A DNA stretch of 64,000 bases from Polaribacter sp. BM10 (GTDB taxonomy: Bacteria; Bacteroidota; Bacteroidia; Flavobacteriales; Flavobacteriaceae): positions 2,562,001 to 2,626,000 of the forward strand of contig NZ_CP019704.1 in assembly GCF_002005425.1 (NCBI RefSeq), in the 5' to 3' direction. Each line of letters starts with the position of its first letter. Within the stretch, counting starts at the first letter, position 1. Below the pieces are notes generated by a model. The model saw only the letters and a list, made by a program, of their open reading frames with translations. It had not been told where the DNA came from and ran no database searches. A program made the position numbers and the translations under genes. Positions 1 through 7,485 of this stretch are shown here, one piece after another.

Positions 1-463
1 AGAAATAGCAGCAGTTTATAAAGATGCACCAAATTGTTTATATCTAGGTAGAGGCTTTAATTTTCCTGTTGCTTTAGAAGGTGCTTTAAAACTTAAAGAA
101 ATTTCTTACATTCATGCAGAAGGGTATCCTGCTGCAGAAATGAAGCATGGTCCAATTGCCTTAATTGACGAGAACATGCCGATTTTTGTAATTGCAACAA
201 ACAAAGGACACTACGAAAAAGTTGTAAGTAATATTCAAGAAATTAAATCTAGAGCAGGAAAAATTATTGCAATTGTAACTGAAGGTGATACTCAAGTTAA
301 AGAAATTGCAGATCATGTTATAGAAATACCAGAAACAGAAGAGGCTTTAACACCGTTATTAACAACAATACCTTTTCAGTTATTATCTTACCACATTGCT
401 GTAATGCTAAATAAAAATGTAGATCAGCCAAGAAACCTTGCAAAATCGGTTACGGTAGAGTAA
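1..463 (+). CDS. glmS: Glutamine-fructose-6-phosphate aminotransferase, C-terminal part (partial)
   Basis: Only the last ~153 codons lie in the window; the reading frame is already open at base 2 and ends with TAA at 461-463. The protein part is the second sugar-isomerase (SIS) domain of GlmS, which turns fructose-6-phosphate plus glutamine-derived ammonia into glucosamine-6-phosphate, the first step to UDP-GlcNAc for cell wall and LPS. Visible family signatures are LGRGFNFPVALEGALKLKEI, AEGYPAAEMKHGPIALI and the C-terminal PRNLAKSVTVE, which ends the enzyme in nearly all GlmS proteins. The N-terminal glutaminase domain is outside the window. A strong terminator follows at once. Confidence 0.95.
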   Translation, partial: EIAAVYKDAPNCLYLGRGFNFPVALEGALKLKEISYIHAEGYPAAEMKHGPIALIDENMPIFVIATNKGHYEKVVSNIQEIKSRAGKIIAIVTEGDTQVKEIADHVIEIPETEEALTPLLTTIPFQLLSYHIAVMLNKNVDQPRNLAKSVTVE

Positions 464-482
464 ATAATGATACATATACAAT

Positions 483-512
483 AAAAAAGCCAGCTAATTA
501 GCTGGCTTTTTT
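483..512 (+). terminator. Rho-independent terminator after glmS
   Basis: A perfect 30-bp palindrome with stem core GCCAGCTAA/TTAGCTGGC, flanked by A and T runs, sits 20 bp after the glmS stop. It is symmetrical, so it can also serve the convergent flavoprotein gene on the minus strand. Confidence 0.85.
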
Positions 513-516
513 ATTG

Positions 517-1122
517 TTAAATTTTATGATGAATTTTAACGTGTTTGTTATTGTTCCAAAGAGTTAAAATATCTGTTGCAACTGCAGCTCCACTTCCTGC
601 GGCAATGGCGTATTGACTTCTATGTCCTGCAATTGTTCCGCAGCAATAAAGACCTTTTTTTATAAGGTAATCGTTGTTTAAAAGTTGAATTCTGTCTTTC
701 TCTGGATTTGCTTTTTTATGCGGTATAAGGTACTCCTCGAACCCATCAATAGTAAATGGTTTAGAATAATTTAAAGCTAATACTACTATTTTAGAAAGAT
801 AGGTGTCTTTATTTGTAATAATTTGATAAGTATCTGCCAATTCTTTGACTGCAATTACCTTTTCATTTTCAATTTGCTGAATTTCACTATAAAGTTCTTC
901 TAAATGTTCTTTTCCTTCTGTAAGAATCTCTCTTCCAAGTTTTGCCGGAGCTAAACCTAAAACATTATTAAATAAAGCATTTTGCAGGTGAGAATTTTTT
1001 TGATGCATGATAATTCCGACTTTTTTTTGATCAAAAAAAGGCTTGTCTTTTGCAGAACCAAGAACTAATGCGCACTGTAAACCAGAAACACCACCACCAA
1101 TAATTAAAGCATCAAAAATCAT
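517..1122 (-). CDS. Short FAD-dependent oxidoreductase, thioredoxin-reductase-like
   Basis: A 201-residue flavoprotein. The N-terminus has the dinucleotide-binding motif GGGVSGLQCALVLGSAK, and the C-terminus has a thioredoxin-reductase-like segment GLYCCGTIAGHRSQYAIAAG, matching the second FAD-contact motif in which the loop lies near the isoalloxazine ring. At 201 residues it is about 100 shorter than thioredoxin reductase: the separate NADPH-binding domain and the redox CxxC appear to be absent, so it is not a classical TrxB. The start lies one base after the marC stop on the same strand, so the two are probably co-transcribed. Substrate is unknown. Confidence 0.7.
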   Translation of the reverse strand: MIFDALIIGGGVSGLQCALVLGSAKDKPFFDQKKVGIIMHQKNSHLQNALFNNVLGLAPAKLGREILTEGKEHLEELYSEIQQIENEKVIAVKELADTYQIITNKDTYLSKIVVLALNYSKPFTIDGFEEYLIPHKKANPEKDRIQLLNNDYLIKKGLYCCGTIAGHRSQYAIAAGSGAAVATDILTLWNNNKHVKIHHKI

Positions 1123-1123
1123 A

Positions 1124-1711
1124 TTAAATAAATAAAGCTTTAATATTTTGAGCGAATAATTTTACAGCAATAGCTAATAATATAACACCAAATACTTTTC
1201 TAATTATCTGAATTCCGTTAGGACCAATTAGTTTTTCAATTTTAGAAGATGTTTTTAAAACTACGTAAATTAAAATTACGTTTAATAAAACAGCTGTTAT
1301 AATATTTTCTATATGAAACTCTGCTCTTAAAGATAACAAGGTTGTTAAACTACCAGGGCCAGCAATTAAAGGAAATGCTAAAGGAAAAACAGAAGCTGTT
1401 ATAGCATTTACACCATCTTCACTATCTTTATAAAGAGTGATTCCTAAAATCATTTCTAATGCAATAAAAAACAGAATAAAAGAACCAGCAACAGCAAAAG
1501 AATTTACATCAATACCAATTAAACTTAATAAACTTTGTCCTAAAAACAGAAAAATAATCATAATTACACCAGCAATTAATGACGCTTTTTCAGATTGAAT
1601 GTGGCCTGCTTTCTTTCTTAAATCGATAATAATAGGAATGTTACCAATAATATCAATTACAGCAAAAAGTACCATAAAGGCGGTAAATATCTCTTTAAAA
1701 TTAAAATTCAT
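1124..1711 (-). CDS. MarC family integral membrane protein
   Basis: A 195-residue protein with about six hydrophobic helices. It begins with the MarC-type segment FTAFMVLFAVIDIIGNIPII and contains PLAFPLIAGPGSLTTLL, the conserved mid-protein motif of the MarC/YchE family. The family is widespread and its function is not settled; the old link to multiple antibiotic resistance in E. coli was not upheld. It is the first gene of a two-gene minus-strand unit with the short flavoprotein. A TAATTTTG promoter motif (reverse of 1731-1738) lies about 20 bp before the ATG. Confidence 0.88.
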   Translation of the reverse strand: MNFNFKEIFTAFMVLFAVIDIIGNIPIIIDLRKKAGHIQSEKASLIAGVIMIIFLFLGQSLLSLIGIDVNSFAVAGSFILFFIALEMILGITLYKDSEDGVNAITASVFPLAFPLIAGPGSLTTLLSLRAEFHIENIITAVLLNVILIYVVLKTSSKIEKLIGPNGIQIIRKVFGVILLAIAVKLFAQNIKALFI

Positions 1712-1784
1712 AATCGTTTATTTTATTTTGCAAAATTAGTCAACTTACTTTACTGAAGTGTAAAATTAAAGAAAATAATTATCT

Positions 1785-1792
1785 TATTTTTG
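1785..1792 (+). promoter_or_regulatory. Bacteroidota -7 promoter motif directly abutting the DUF3109 start
   Basis: TATTTTTG fits the TAnnTTTG consensus of the Bacteroidota housekeeping sigma factor. Only four bases (TAGC) separate it from the ATG at 1797, which puts the expected transcription start at or next to the start codon. No -33 element is clear. Confidence 0.55.
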
Positions 1793-1796
1793 TAGC

Positions 1797-2366
1797 ATGT
1801 TTCAACTAGGAAAAACAATAGTATCAGAAGATGTAATCGAAAAAGATTTTGTGTGTAATATTTCTGCTTGTAAAGGTGCTTGCTGTATAGACGGCGAAGC
1901 GGGTGCGCCTTTAGATAAAGAAGAGACCAAGATTTTAGAAGATATATATCCTAAAGTAAAACCTTTTTTAAGAAAAGAAGGAATTGAGGTAATAGAAAAA
2001 GAAGGTACTTGGGTTACTAGCGAATGGGGTGAGTTAGAAACCCCTTTAATTAATGGTGCAGATTGTGCTTACGTAATTTTTGATGAAAAAAATACGGCAC
2101 TTTGTGCAATTGAAGAAGCTTATAATCAAGGTGAAATTGATTGGAAAAAACCTGTTTCTTGTCATTTATACCCTGTTAGAGTGAAAGATTACAGTGAATT
2201 TTCTGCTGTAAACTATCATAAATGGGAAATTTGTGATGATGCGTGTACTCTAGGTAAAGAGTTGCAAGTGCCGGTTTACAAATTTGTAAAGCAAGCTTTA
2301 ATTAGAAAGTTTGGCGAAAATTGGTACGCAGAGTTAGAAAAAGTAGCAGAAAAACATCTAAAATAG
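1797..2366 (+). CDS. DUF3109 family Cys-rich protein
   Basis: A 189-residue cytoplasmic protein of the DUF3109 family, conserved across Bacteroidota and of unknown function. Cysteines are grouped as in metal or Fe-S binding proteins: VCNISACKGACCIDG near the N-terminus, then a Cys in GADCAYVIF, one in TALCAIEE, VSCHLYPVRV, and CDDACTLG. The spacing is reminiscent of the YkgJ/UPF0153 zinc- or iron-chelating group. The message may be leaderless (see the promoter at 1785). The 3' end overlaps the convergent histidine kinase gene by 9 bp. Confidence 0.85.
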   Translation: MFQLGKTIVSEDVIEKDFVCNISACKGACCIDGEAGAPLDKEETKILEDIYPKVKPFLRKEGIEVIEKEGTWVTSEWGELETPLINGADCAYVIFDEKNTALCAIEEAYNQGEIDWKKPVSCHLYPVRVKDYSEFSAVNYHKWEICDDACTLGKELQVPVYKFVKQALIRKFGENWYAELEKVAEKHLK

Positions 2367-4274
2367 AGGAAACATTAAAATAACTTTTGTTCCGCAGATT
2401 TTGTTGTTTTCGTTAACAACATCTTTGTAAGTTAATTCAAAATTATTTTTAAGAGGTTTTGTAAATGTTTCTAATCTATCTTTTGTTAATTCGATGCCAA
2501 TAGATTTTCTTTGAATCGATTTTTTTGCTTTAATTTTAGCAGCAGCTTTTCTACCGATTCCGTTATCTTCTATTTCAATTTTAATATACTCGTTAGATAC
2601 TTTTTCTAACGTAATACTCATTTTTTTATTCTCTTTTTTAGTTGATAAACCATGCCACAAAGAGTTTTCTAGAAAAGGCTGCAAAACTAAAGGAGGTATT
2701 TTAATTGCGTTTAAATTAACTGCATCATCATTTTTAATATGAAAATCAATTTCATTAGAAAAACGAATATTTTCTATACTCATATAAAGTTTCATTGTTT
2801 CTAATTCATCTGCTAAACTAGTTTCTTGAATAGAAGAAGCCTCTAAAATTTTTCGCATCAATTTAGAAAATTTATTTAGGTAAGAAGTAGCTTTTTTTTG
2901 ATCGTTTTCTATAATGTAAAGCTTTATAGAGTTTAATGCGTTAAACATAAAATGAGGATTCATTTGCATTCTTAATGCATCTTGTTTTAAAGAAAGAATC
3001 TTTTTTTCAATTTTAAGTTCTTTTTGCTGACCTCGATAAAACAACGTAACAACTATAAATAAAAGAATACTAATAGAAAAAATTAGTAAATTTCTATTTC
3101 TAGTTACTTTTAAATGTGCAATTTGATTTTTTTTCGCTAAATCTTTAATTTGGTTTTCTGCTCTTTCTTTATTGTATTCGGTAATTAGGTCTCTAACATA
3201 AATTAAATTTCTTGCGTTAAATGTTTTAAAATCTTCTTCTTTTGCAACTTTATAATGGCTGTAAGCTTCTTTATAATTACCTGTTTTGTTGTATAAAAAA
3301 GCCAGGTTTTCGTTTGCTTTTACAACAATTGTTTGAATTTTATGCTTTTTGGCAATTTCTAAAGCAGTAAGTAAATATTTTTTTGCTTCATCATAATTGC
3401 CCAAATATCCGTAGGATAAGCCCAAGGTATTATATGTATTTGATAAATAAAACTTGTCGTTTTCTTCTATTGCTAGCGGTAAAACCGCACTCACAGTTTC
3501 TAATGCTTTTTGATGATTGCCTTTTTTTGTAAGAACATTTGCAATACTATAACCACAAATAATTTTACCAATTTTAGAGTCTATTTGATTGTTATAATCT
3601 AAAGATTTTTTAAAACTTTTTAGAGCTTCATCTAAATTACCCAAAGCTTCGTGAGCAGTACCAATTGTTTTATAATTAATGGCCAAACCTAACTTGTAGT
3701 TTAATTTCTGATGAATTACGATAGATTTTTCGAACTCTTTAAGCGCCAACTTATATTGTTTCAGTGAATTGTAAATATTACCAATTCCGTTTTCTGAAAT
3801 ACTAATTAATTTCTGAATTTCGATACTTGGGTTTTCTACACTTAAACCTTTGTCTAATGCTTCTTTATGGTAATTTAAACCATTAATTATTTCGTCTTGT
3901 CTTCTGTATACAGAGCCAATATTGTTTAAAGTAGTAATTTCGTTTTCTAAACTATTTAATTCTTTGCTAATTTTTAAGGCTTCGTTATATTGAATTAAAG
4001 CTTCATTAAATAAAGAAATATCTCTATAATATTTTCCTAAAGTACTTTTACCGTAAAATAATCCTTCTAAATAATTGTTTTTTTTACTTGTGGCAATGAT
4101 TTCTTCTAAAATTTTTTTGTTTTTCTCGTTACCTTTAAAAATAGAATCAATAGTACTAATGCTAGTGGGTTTATTAAAAATAAGATAAGTTAATTTACTT
4201 TTTAAATCATTTTTTTGACTAAAAAGAATATTCGATAAAAGATAAAACAGAATTAAAAGTATTTTAGACTTCAT
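2358..4274 (-). CDS. TPR-containing sensor histidine kinase, LytS/YehU type
   Basis: A 638-residue sensor. It has a signal peptide (first ~20 residues), a periplasmic block of at least six tetratricopeptide repeats (roughly residues 60-345), one membrane helix near residue 395-412 (NRNLLIFSISILLFIVVTLF), a short coiled coil, then a HisKA_3-like/LytS kinase core. The phospho-acceptor motif is MNPHFMFNALNSIKLYI; ATP-binding motifs are PPLVLQPFLENSLWHG (N box) and IEIEDNGIGR (G1). It lies 3 bp after its partner LytTR regulator, so the two form a two-component system. The signal is unknown; TPRs suggest a protein ligand. Its stop overlaps the convergent DUF3109 gene by 9 bp. Confidence 0.88.
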   Translation of the reverse strand: MKSKILLILFYLLSNILFSQKNDLKSKLTYLIFNKPTSISTIDSIFKGNEKNKKILEEIIATSKKNNYLEGLFYGKSTLGKYYRDISLFNEALIQYNEALKISKELNSLENEITTLNNIGSVYRRQDEIINGLNYHKEALDKGLSVENPSIEIQKLISISENGIGNIYNSLKQYKLALKEFEKSIVIHQKLNYKLGLAINYKTIGTAHEALGNLDEALKSFKKSLDYNNQIDSKIGKIICGYSIANVLTKKGNHQKALETVSAVLPLAIEENDKFYLSNTYNTLGLSYGYLGNYDEAKKYLLTALEIAKKHKIQTIVVKANENLAFLYNKTGNYKEAYSHYKVAKEEDFKTFNARNLIYVRDLITEYNKERAENQIKDLAKKNQIAHLKVTRNRNLLIFSISILLFIVVTLFYRGQQKELKIEKKILSLKQDALRMQMNPHFMFNALNSIKLYIIENDQKKATSYLNKFSKLMRKILEASSIQETSLADELETMKLYMSIENIRFSNEIDFHIKNDDAVNLNAIKIPPLVLQPFLENSLWHGLSTKKENKKMSITLEKVSNEYIKIEIEDNGIGRKAAAKIKAKKSIQRKSIGIELTKDRLETFTKPLKNNFELTYKDVVNENNKICGTKVILMFPLF

Positions 4275-4277
4275 AAA

Positions 4278-5012
4278 TTAAAATTTTTCTAAGAATTCTG
4301 TTTTTTTACTTCTAGAAACCGGTATTTTATGATTGTTTTCTAACACAACATAACCATCGGTTTTTAAGTATTCTTTTACTTTATTTAAATTGATAACATA
4401 AGAATTATGGATTCTAAAGAAAACGTTTAGTGGTAATAAGGCATGAATTTCTTTTATCTTCTTAGTTACCACTATTTTTTTGTTGTTATCAGTAAAAATT
4501 GTTGAGTAATTTCCGTCAGAAGCAATAAATGTAATTTCAGACGGTTCTAAAAAAATAAGTTTACCATCTGTGCTAAGCGTAATTTTTTTAGAAGTCTGAT
4601 TGTCATTAAAATTTAATAACACTTTTTCTATGTCATTAGAATTTATAGATCGTAAATTATACTTTTTTACTTTAGCGATAGTTTCTTCTAAATCATCTGT
4701 ATCAATAGGTTTTAAAAGATAATCAATAGCTTCGTTTTTAAGAGCCTTTATTGCGTATTCGTTATAAGCAGTCGTAATTACAACTGCAAAATTTTTAGTT
4801 GTTAATTTACTTAAAAACTGAAATCCATCCATTGTTGGCATTTCGATATCTAAAAATAGACAATCGATTTCGTTAACAGCTAAATACTTTAAAGCCTCTT
4901 CGGGCTCATTAAAGGTAGCGGCAATATTAATTTCATTTTCAAAATTAGACAGTTCCCAAGATAAGCCTTGTATGGCTTTCGGTTCATCATCTATAATAAC
5001 AGCTTTTATCAT
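4278..5012 (-). CDS. LytTR family DNA-binding response regulator
   Basis: A 244-residue response regulator. The receiver domain fills residues 1-120, with the acidic pocket at VIIDDEP and the phosphorylated Asp in DCLFLDIEMPTMDGFQFL; the switch Lys is in IDYLLKPID. The C-terminal ~100 residues form a LytTR DNA-binding domain (FIASDGNYSTIFT, FFRIHNSYVINLNKVKEY, IPVSRSKK). It is encoded just before the TPR sensor kinase, the typical order for LytS/LytR-type pairs in flavobacteria. Target genes cannot be told from this sequence; the divergent candidate small RNA and TonB-like gene are possible but unproven targets. Confidence 0.92.
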   Translation of the reverse strand: MIKAVIIDDEPKAIQGLSWELSNFENEINIAATFNEPEEALKYLAVNEIDCLFLDIEMPTMDGFQFLSKLTTKNFAVVITTAYNEYAIKALKNEAIDYLLKPIDTDDLEETIAKVKKYNLRSINSNDIEKVLLNFNDNQTSKKITLSTDGKLIFLEPSEITFIASDGNYSTIFTDNNKKIVVTKKIKEIHALLPLNVFFRIHNSYVINLNKVKEYLKTDGYVVLENNHKIPVSRSKKTEFLEKF

Positions 5013-5344
5013 GATTGTAATTTATTCAGAATTGCTATATTATATAAATTTAGTAACACTTTTGCTTAATTAACGTACTTTTTGTCTTATAATTTTTACG
5101 TTTTGATAAAAAACAGACCAATTATACATTTTTAAGAACCATTTGTACAAGTCTAAAATTTAACGCTCTTGTTTATGTTTAAATTTGTGTAGCATTTTAG
5201 GGGAATGCAACAATTTTTTTGAAATTTGAAACTGGTTAACTGTAGGGGGCTAATCAGTTTTATTAAAGCATCACATAAGTGATGCTTTTTTTTATGGCAC
5301 GTTCTTTGTTTTAACAAAGTCTTAACATAAAAAATTTCTTAATT
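5013..5344. other. Intergenic region between lytTR regulator and TonB-like gene
   Basis: 332 bp between divergent genes. The left ~160 bp is AT-rich and should hold the minus-strand promoter of the regulator gene. The right part holds a plus-strand -7 motif (5180-5187), two hairpins and a terminator, described as a candidate small RNA. No protein gene was seen. Confidence 0.7.
5180..5293 (+). ncRNA. Candidate orphan small RNA with own promoter and terminator
   Basis: A TAAATTTG motif (5180-5187) fits the TAnnTTTG promoter consensus and predicts a start near 5191. A hairpin follows at once: GCATT (5192-5196), loop TTAGGGG, AATGC (5204-5208). A second, 10-bp hairpin pairs 5229-5238 with 5251-5260 around a 12-nt loop containing AGGGGG. 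The unit ends in a 10-bp terminator stem (5265-5274 with 5279-5288) followed by nine Ts. No plus-strand gene lies upstream that could own this terminator, so a ~100-nt non-coding transcript is the simplest reading. A 5' leader with early termination for the TonB-like gene downstream is the alternative. Confidence 0.5.
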
Positions 5345-6085
5345 ATGAAAAACCTTAAAAAACTACCTTCAAAGCAATTAGAGAAATTCTCTAACATTTT
5401 TACACAATTAGGTCTTGTACTCGTTCTGTTTATTGTTTATATAACCCTAGAGCACGAAACTTCTAAGAAAACTGTTGCAGAAATAAAAGAGTATTCGTCC
5501 GAAAAAATATATTTAGAACCCACACAGGTTTTCGAATATGTAAAAGAAGTCAAAACAAATCCGAAACCTAAGGCTGTAAAATCACAAATTTTTATACCAG
5601 AAGAGGTTCAGAAAGTTAAAAACGATGTTGTAGAAACTGTAATAGATACATCAGAAGACGAACCCGTTATTATAAATGCTGATGATATTGTAGAGGTTGA
5701 TATTCCTGATGAAGATCCAGTAATTAACGATGTACCGTTTATTAATATAGAAGACGCACCTGTTTTTAAGGGTTGTGAAGGTTTGTCTAAGAAAGAAAAT
5801 AAAATATGTTTTGATAAAAAAATGAAACAGTTTGTGTTACGTAACTTTGATGCAGGTTTAGGTAATGAATTAGGTTTACACTCTGGGGTTCATAAAATTC
5901 AGACACAATTTTTAATTGATGACAAAGGAAACGTTGTCGATGTAAAAATTAGAGCACCACACAAAAGGTTAGAAAAAGAAGCAAGCAGACTGATAAAAAA
6001 ACTGCCTAAATTTACCCCAGGAAAACAAAGAAATAGACCTGTAAGAGTTAGATATAATTTGCCCATAGCATTTAGTGTAGAGTAA
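5345..6085 (+). CDS. TonB-like energy transducer (paralogue 1)
   Basis: A 246-residue protein with a short cytoplasmic N-terminus, one membrane helix (about residues 18-38, IFTQLGLVLVLFIVYITLE), a long acidic/Pro-containing periplasmic linker, and a TonB_C-like domain over the last ~100 residues (PVFKGCEG, then VHKIQTQFLIDDKGNVVDVKI and RVRYNLPIAFSVE). TonB proteins pass proton-motive energy from ExbBD to outer-membrane receptors. The protein is closely similar in layout to the second TonB at 20.0-20.7 kb. ExbB/ExbD genes are not in the window. A two-Cys motif (GC...C) opens the C-terminal domain in both. Confidence 0.85.
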   Translation: MKNLKKLPSKQLEKFSNIFTQLGLVLVLFIVYITLEHETSKKTVAEIKEYSSEKIYLEPTQVFEYVKEVKTNPKPKAVKSQIFIPEEVQKVKNDVVETVIDTSEDEPVIINADDIVEVDIPDEDPVINDVPFINIEDAPVFKGCEGLSKKENKICFDKKMKQFVLRNFDAGLGNELGLHSGVHKIQTQFLIDDKGNVVDVKIRAPHKRLEKEASRLIKKLPKFTPGKQRNRPVRVRYNLPIAFSVE

Positions 6086-6091
6086 TGTTTT

Positions 6092-6118
6092 AAGCCCAAC
6101 CAATTGGTTGGGCTTTTT
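6092..6118 (+). terminator. Terminator after TonB-like gene
   Basis: The perfect palindrome AAGCCCAACCAA/TTGGTTGGGCTT (6092-6115) followed by Ts begins 7 bp after the stop codon. Confidence 0.85.
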
Positions 6119-6142
6119 AGTATTGTATAGTTTAGATTTTGT

Positions 6143-6150
6143 TATTTTTG
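6143..6150 (+). promoter_or_regulatory. -7 promoter motif abutting the deoC start
   Basis: TATTTTTG followed by TAGC and the deoC ATG at 6155. This 15-base arrangement is identical to that at the DUF3109 gene (1785-1799). A TTG 17 bp upstream (6123-6125) could be the -33 element. The message is probably leaderless or nearly so. Confidence 0.55.
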
Positions 6151-6154
6151 TAGC

Positions 6155-6901
6155 ATGAAAATAAATCAATTTTTAGATGCTACCTATTTAAAGACTGCAG
6201 AACAAGCTGGTATAACCGAAGAAGAAAACCTTCAAAATGTTATAAGTTTGGTTGAAGAAGCAATTTTATATGAGTATAAATTGATAATGATTCGTGCCAA
6301 TTATATTAAAACTGCAAGAAGACTTTTAAACGATGCAAAATCAAATGTAGTTATAGGAACTGTTATCGATTTTCCTACCGGAAACTCATCCTTAGAAAAC
6401 AAAATTTTAGAAGCAAAAGAAGCTATTAATTTAACTGCAGATGAATTAGATTTTGTTGTAGATTATAATGCGTTTAAAAATGGCAAAATTTCATCAATTA
6501 AAAAAGAAATAGAAGACTGTACTGCGCTTTGCCTAAAACATAATAAGAAAGCAAAATTTATTATAGAAGTTGCCGCATTATCTAGTGAAGAAATAATTGT
6601 AATTTCACAGCTTATAAAAGAAGTTGTAATTGAAAAGTTTGGATTAGAAAATGCAAAAAATGTATTTGTTAAATCCTCTACTGGTTTTTTTAAAACTGAT
6701 GATAATTCTAGAAACGGCGCAACTTTAGAAACTATAAAGTTAATTCTAGAAAATGCAAAACCGTTAAAGGTTAAAGCAGCTGGCGGAGTTAAAAATTATG
6801 AAATGGCAACTAAAATGATAGATTTAGGAGTTGACCGAATAGGAACTTCTTCTTCTAAACAAATTATAAATAAAATACAGAACGTAAACCAAGGTTATTA
6901 A
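6155..6901 (+). CDS. deoC: Deoxyribose-phosphate aldolase
   Basis: A 248-residue class I aldolase that splits 2-deoxyribose-5-phosphate to glyceraldehyde-3-phosphate and acetaldehyde in deoxynucleoside breakdown. The Schiff-base Lys is K173 in VFVKSSTGF; the second Lys is K207 in KVKAAGGVK; D103 in FVVDYNAF matches the conserved active-site Asp. Length fits the family (about 220-260). It is the first gene of a tight plus-strand unit: the acetyltransferase starts 2 bp after its stop. No other deo genes are near. Confidence 0.95.
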   Translation: MKINQFLDATYLKTAEQAGITEEENLQNVISLVEEAILYEYKLIMIRANYIKTARRLLNDAKSNVVIGTVIDFPTGNSSLENKILEAKEAINLTADELDFVVDYNAFKNGKISSIKKEIEDCTALCLKHNKKAKFIIEVAALSSEEIIVISQLIKEVVIEKFGLENAKNVFVKSSTGFFKTDDNSRNGATLETIKLILENAKPLKVKAAGGVKNYEMATKMIDLGVDRIGTSSSKQIINKIQNVNQGY

Positions 6902-6903
6902 TT

Positions 6904-7485
6904 TTGAAAGATTTTTTTGCACACGAAACAGCTGTTATAGATACAGATTGCACAATAGGCAAAGACACTAAGATTTGGCATTTTAGCCACATAATGTCTA
7001 ATTGTGTTATCGGTAAAGGTTGTAATATTGGTCAGAATGTTGTGGTTTCGCCTAAAGTTGTTTTGGGTAGTAATGTAAAAGTGCAAAATAACGTTTCTAT
7101 TTATACTGGTGTTATTTGCGAAGATGATGTTTTTCTTGGGCCTTCTATGGTTTTTACAAACGTAATAAATCCAAGAAGTGCAATTAAAAGAAAAGACGAA
7201 TATAAAACTACAGTTGTAAAAAAAGGTGCTAGTATTGGTGCTAATGCAACCATTGTTTGTGGTAATAATATAGGTGAATATGCTTTTGTTGGCGCAGGAG
7301 CCGTTGTAACTAAAGAGGTTTTACCATATGCTTTAGTAGTTGGCAACCCTTCTAAACAAATTGGTTGGGTAAGCGAATATGGGCATAGATTAATTTTCGA
7401 TGATAACGGTTTTGCCGTTTGTAAAGAGAGTAATCAGAAATATCAATTAAAAAATAATATAGTTATACAGTTAAAAAATGATTAA
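6904..7485 (+). CDS. Hexapeptide-repeat N-acetyltransferase, WbpD/WlbB type
   Basis: A 193-residue left-handed beta-helix acyltransferase. Repeats of the [LIV]-G-x4 type run from about residue 10 to 150 (TIGKDTKIW, CVIGKGCNIG, VVLGSNVKV, ASIGANATIV, YAFVGAGAVV). The segments GVICEDDVFLGPSMVFTNV and GNPSKQIGWVSEYGHRL are those of UDP-2-acetamido-3-amino-2,3-dideoxy-glucuronate N-acetyltransferase, which adds an acetyl group to an amino-sugar nucleotide for surface glycan. The start is TTG, 2 bp after deoC. The gene overlaps remB by 8 bp. The other enzymes of that sugar pathway are not in the window, so the exact substrate is inferred. Confidence 0.82.
   Translation: MKDFFAHETAVIDTDCTIGKDTKIWHFSHIMSNCVIGKGCNIGQNVVVSPKVVLGSNVKVQNNVSIYTGVICEDDVFLGPSMVFTNVINPRSAIKRKDEYKTTVVKKGASIGANATIVCGNNIGEYAFVGAGAVVTKEVLPYALVVGNPSKQIGWVSEYGHRLIFDDNGFAVCKESNQKYQLKNNIVIQLKND

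Noticed and set aside
517-1122. Full thioredoxin reductase (trxB)
   Set aside because: The protein is 201 residues, has no redox CxxC and lacks the NADPH domain, so only the FAD-binding parts are supported.
5899-6169. Minus-strand open frames under the end of the first TonB-like gene
   Set aside because: They lie opposite a conserved TonB_C domain and its terminator, with no family resemblance or promoter.
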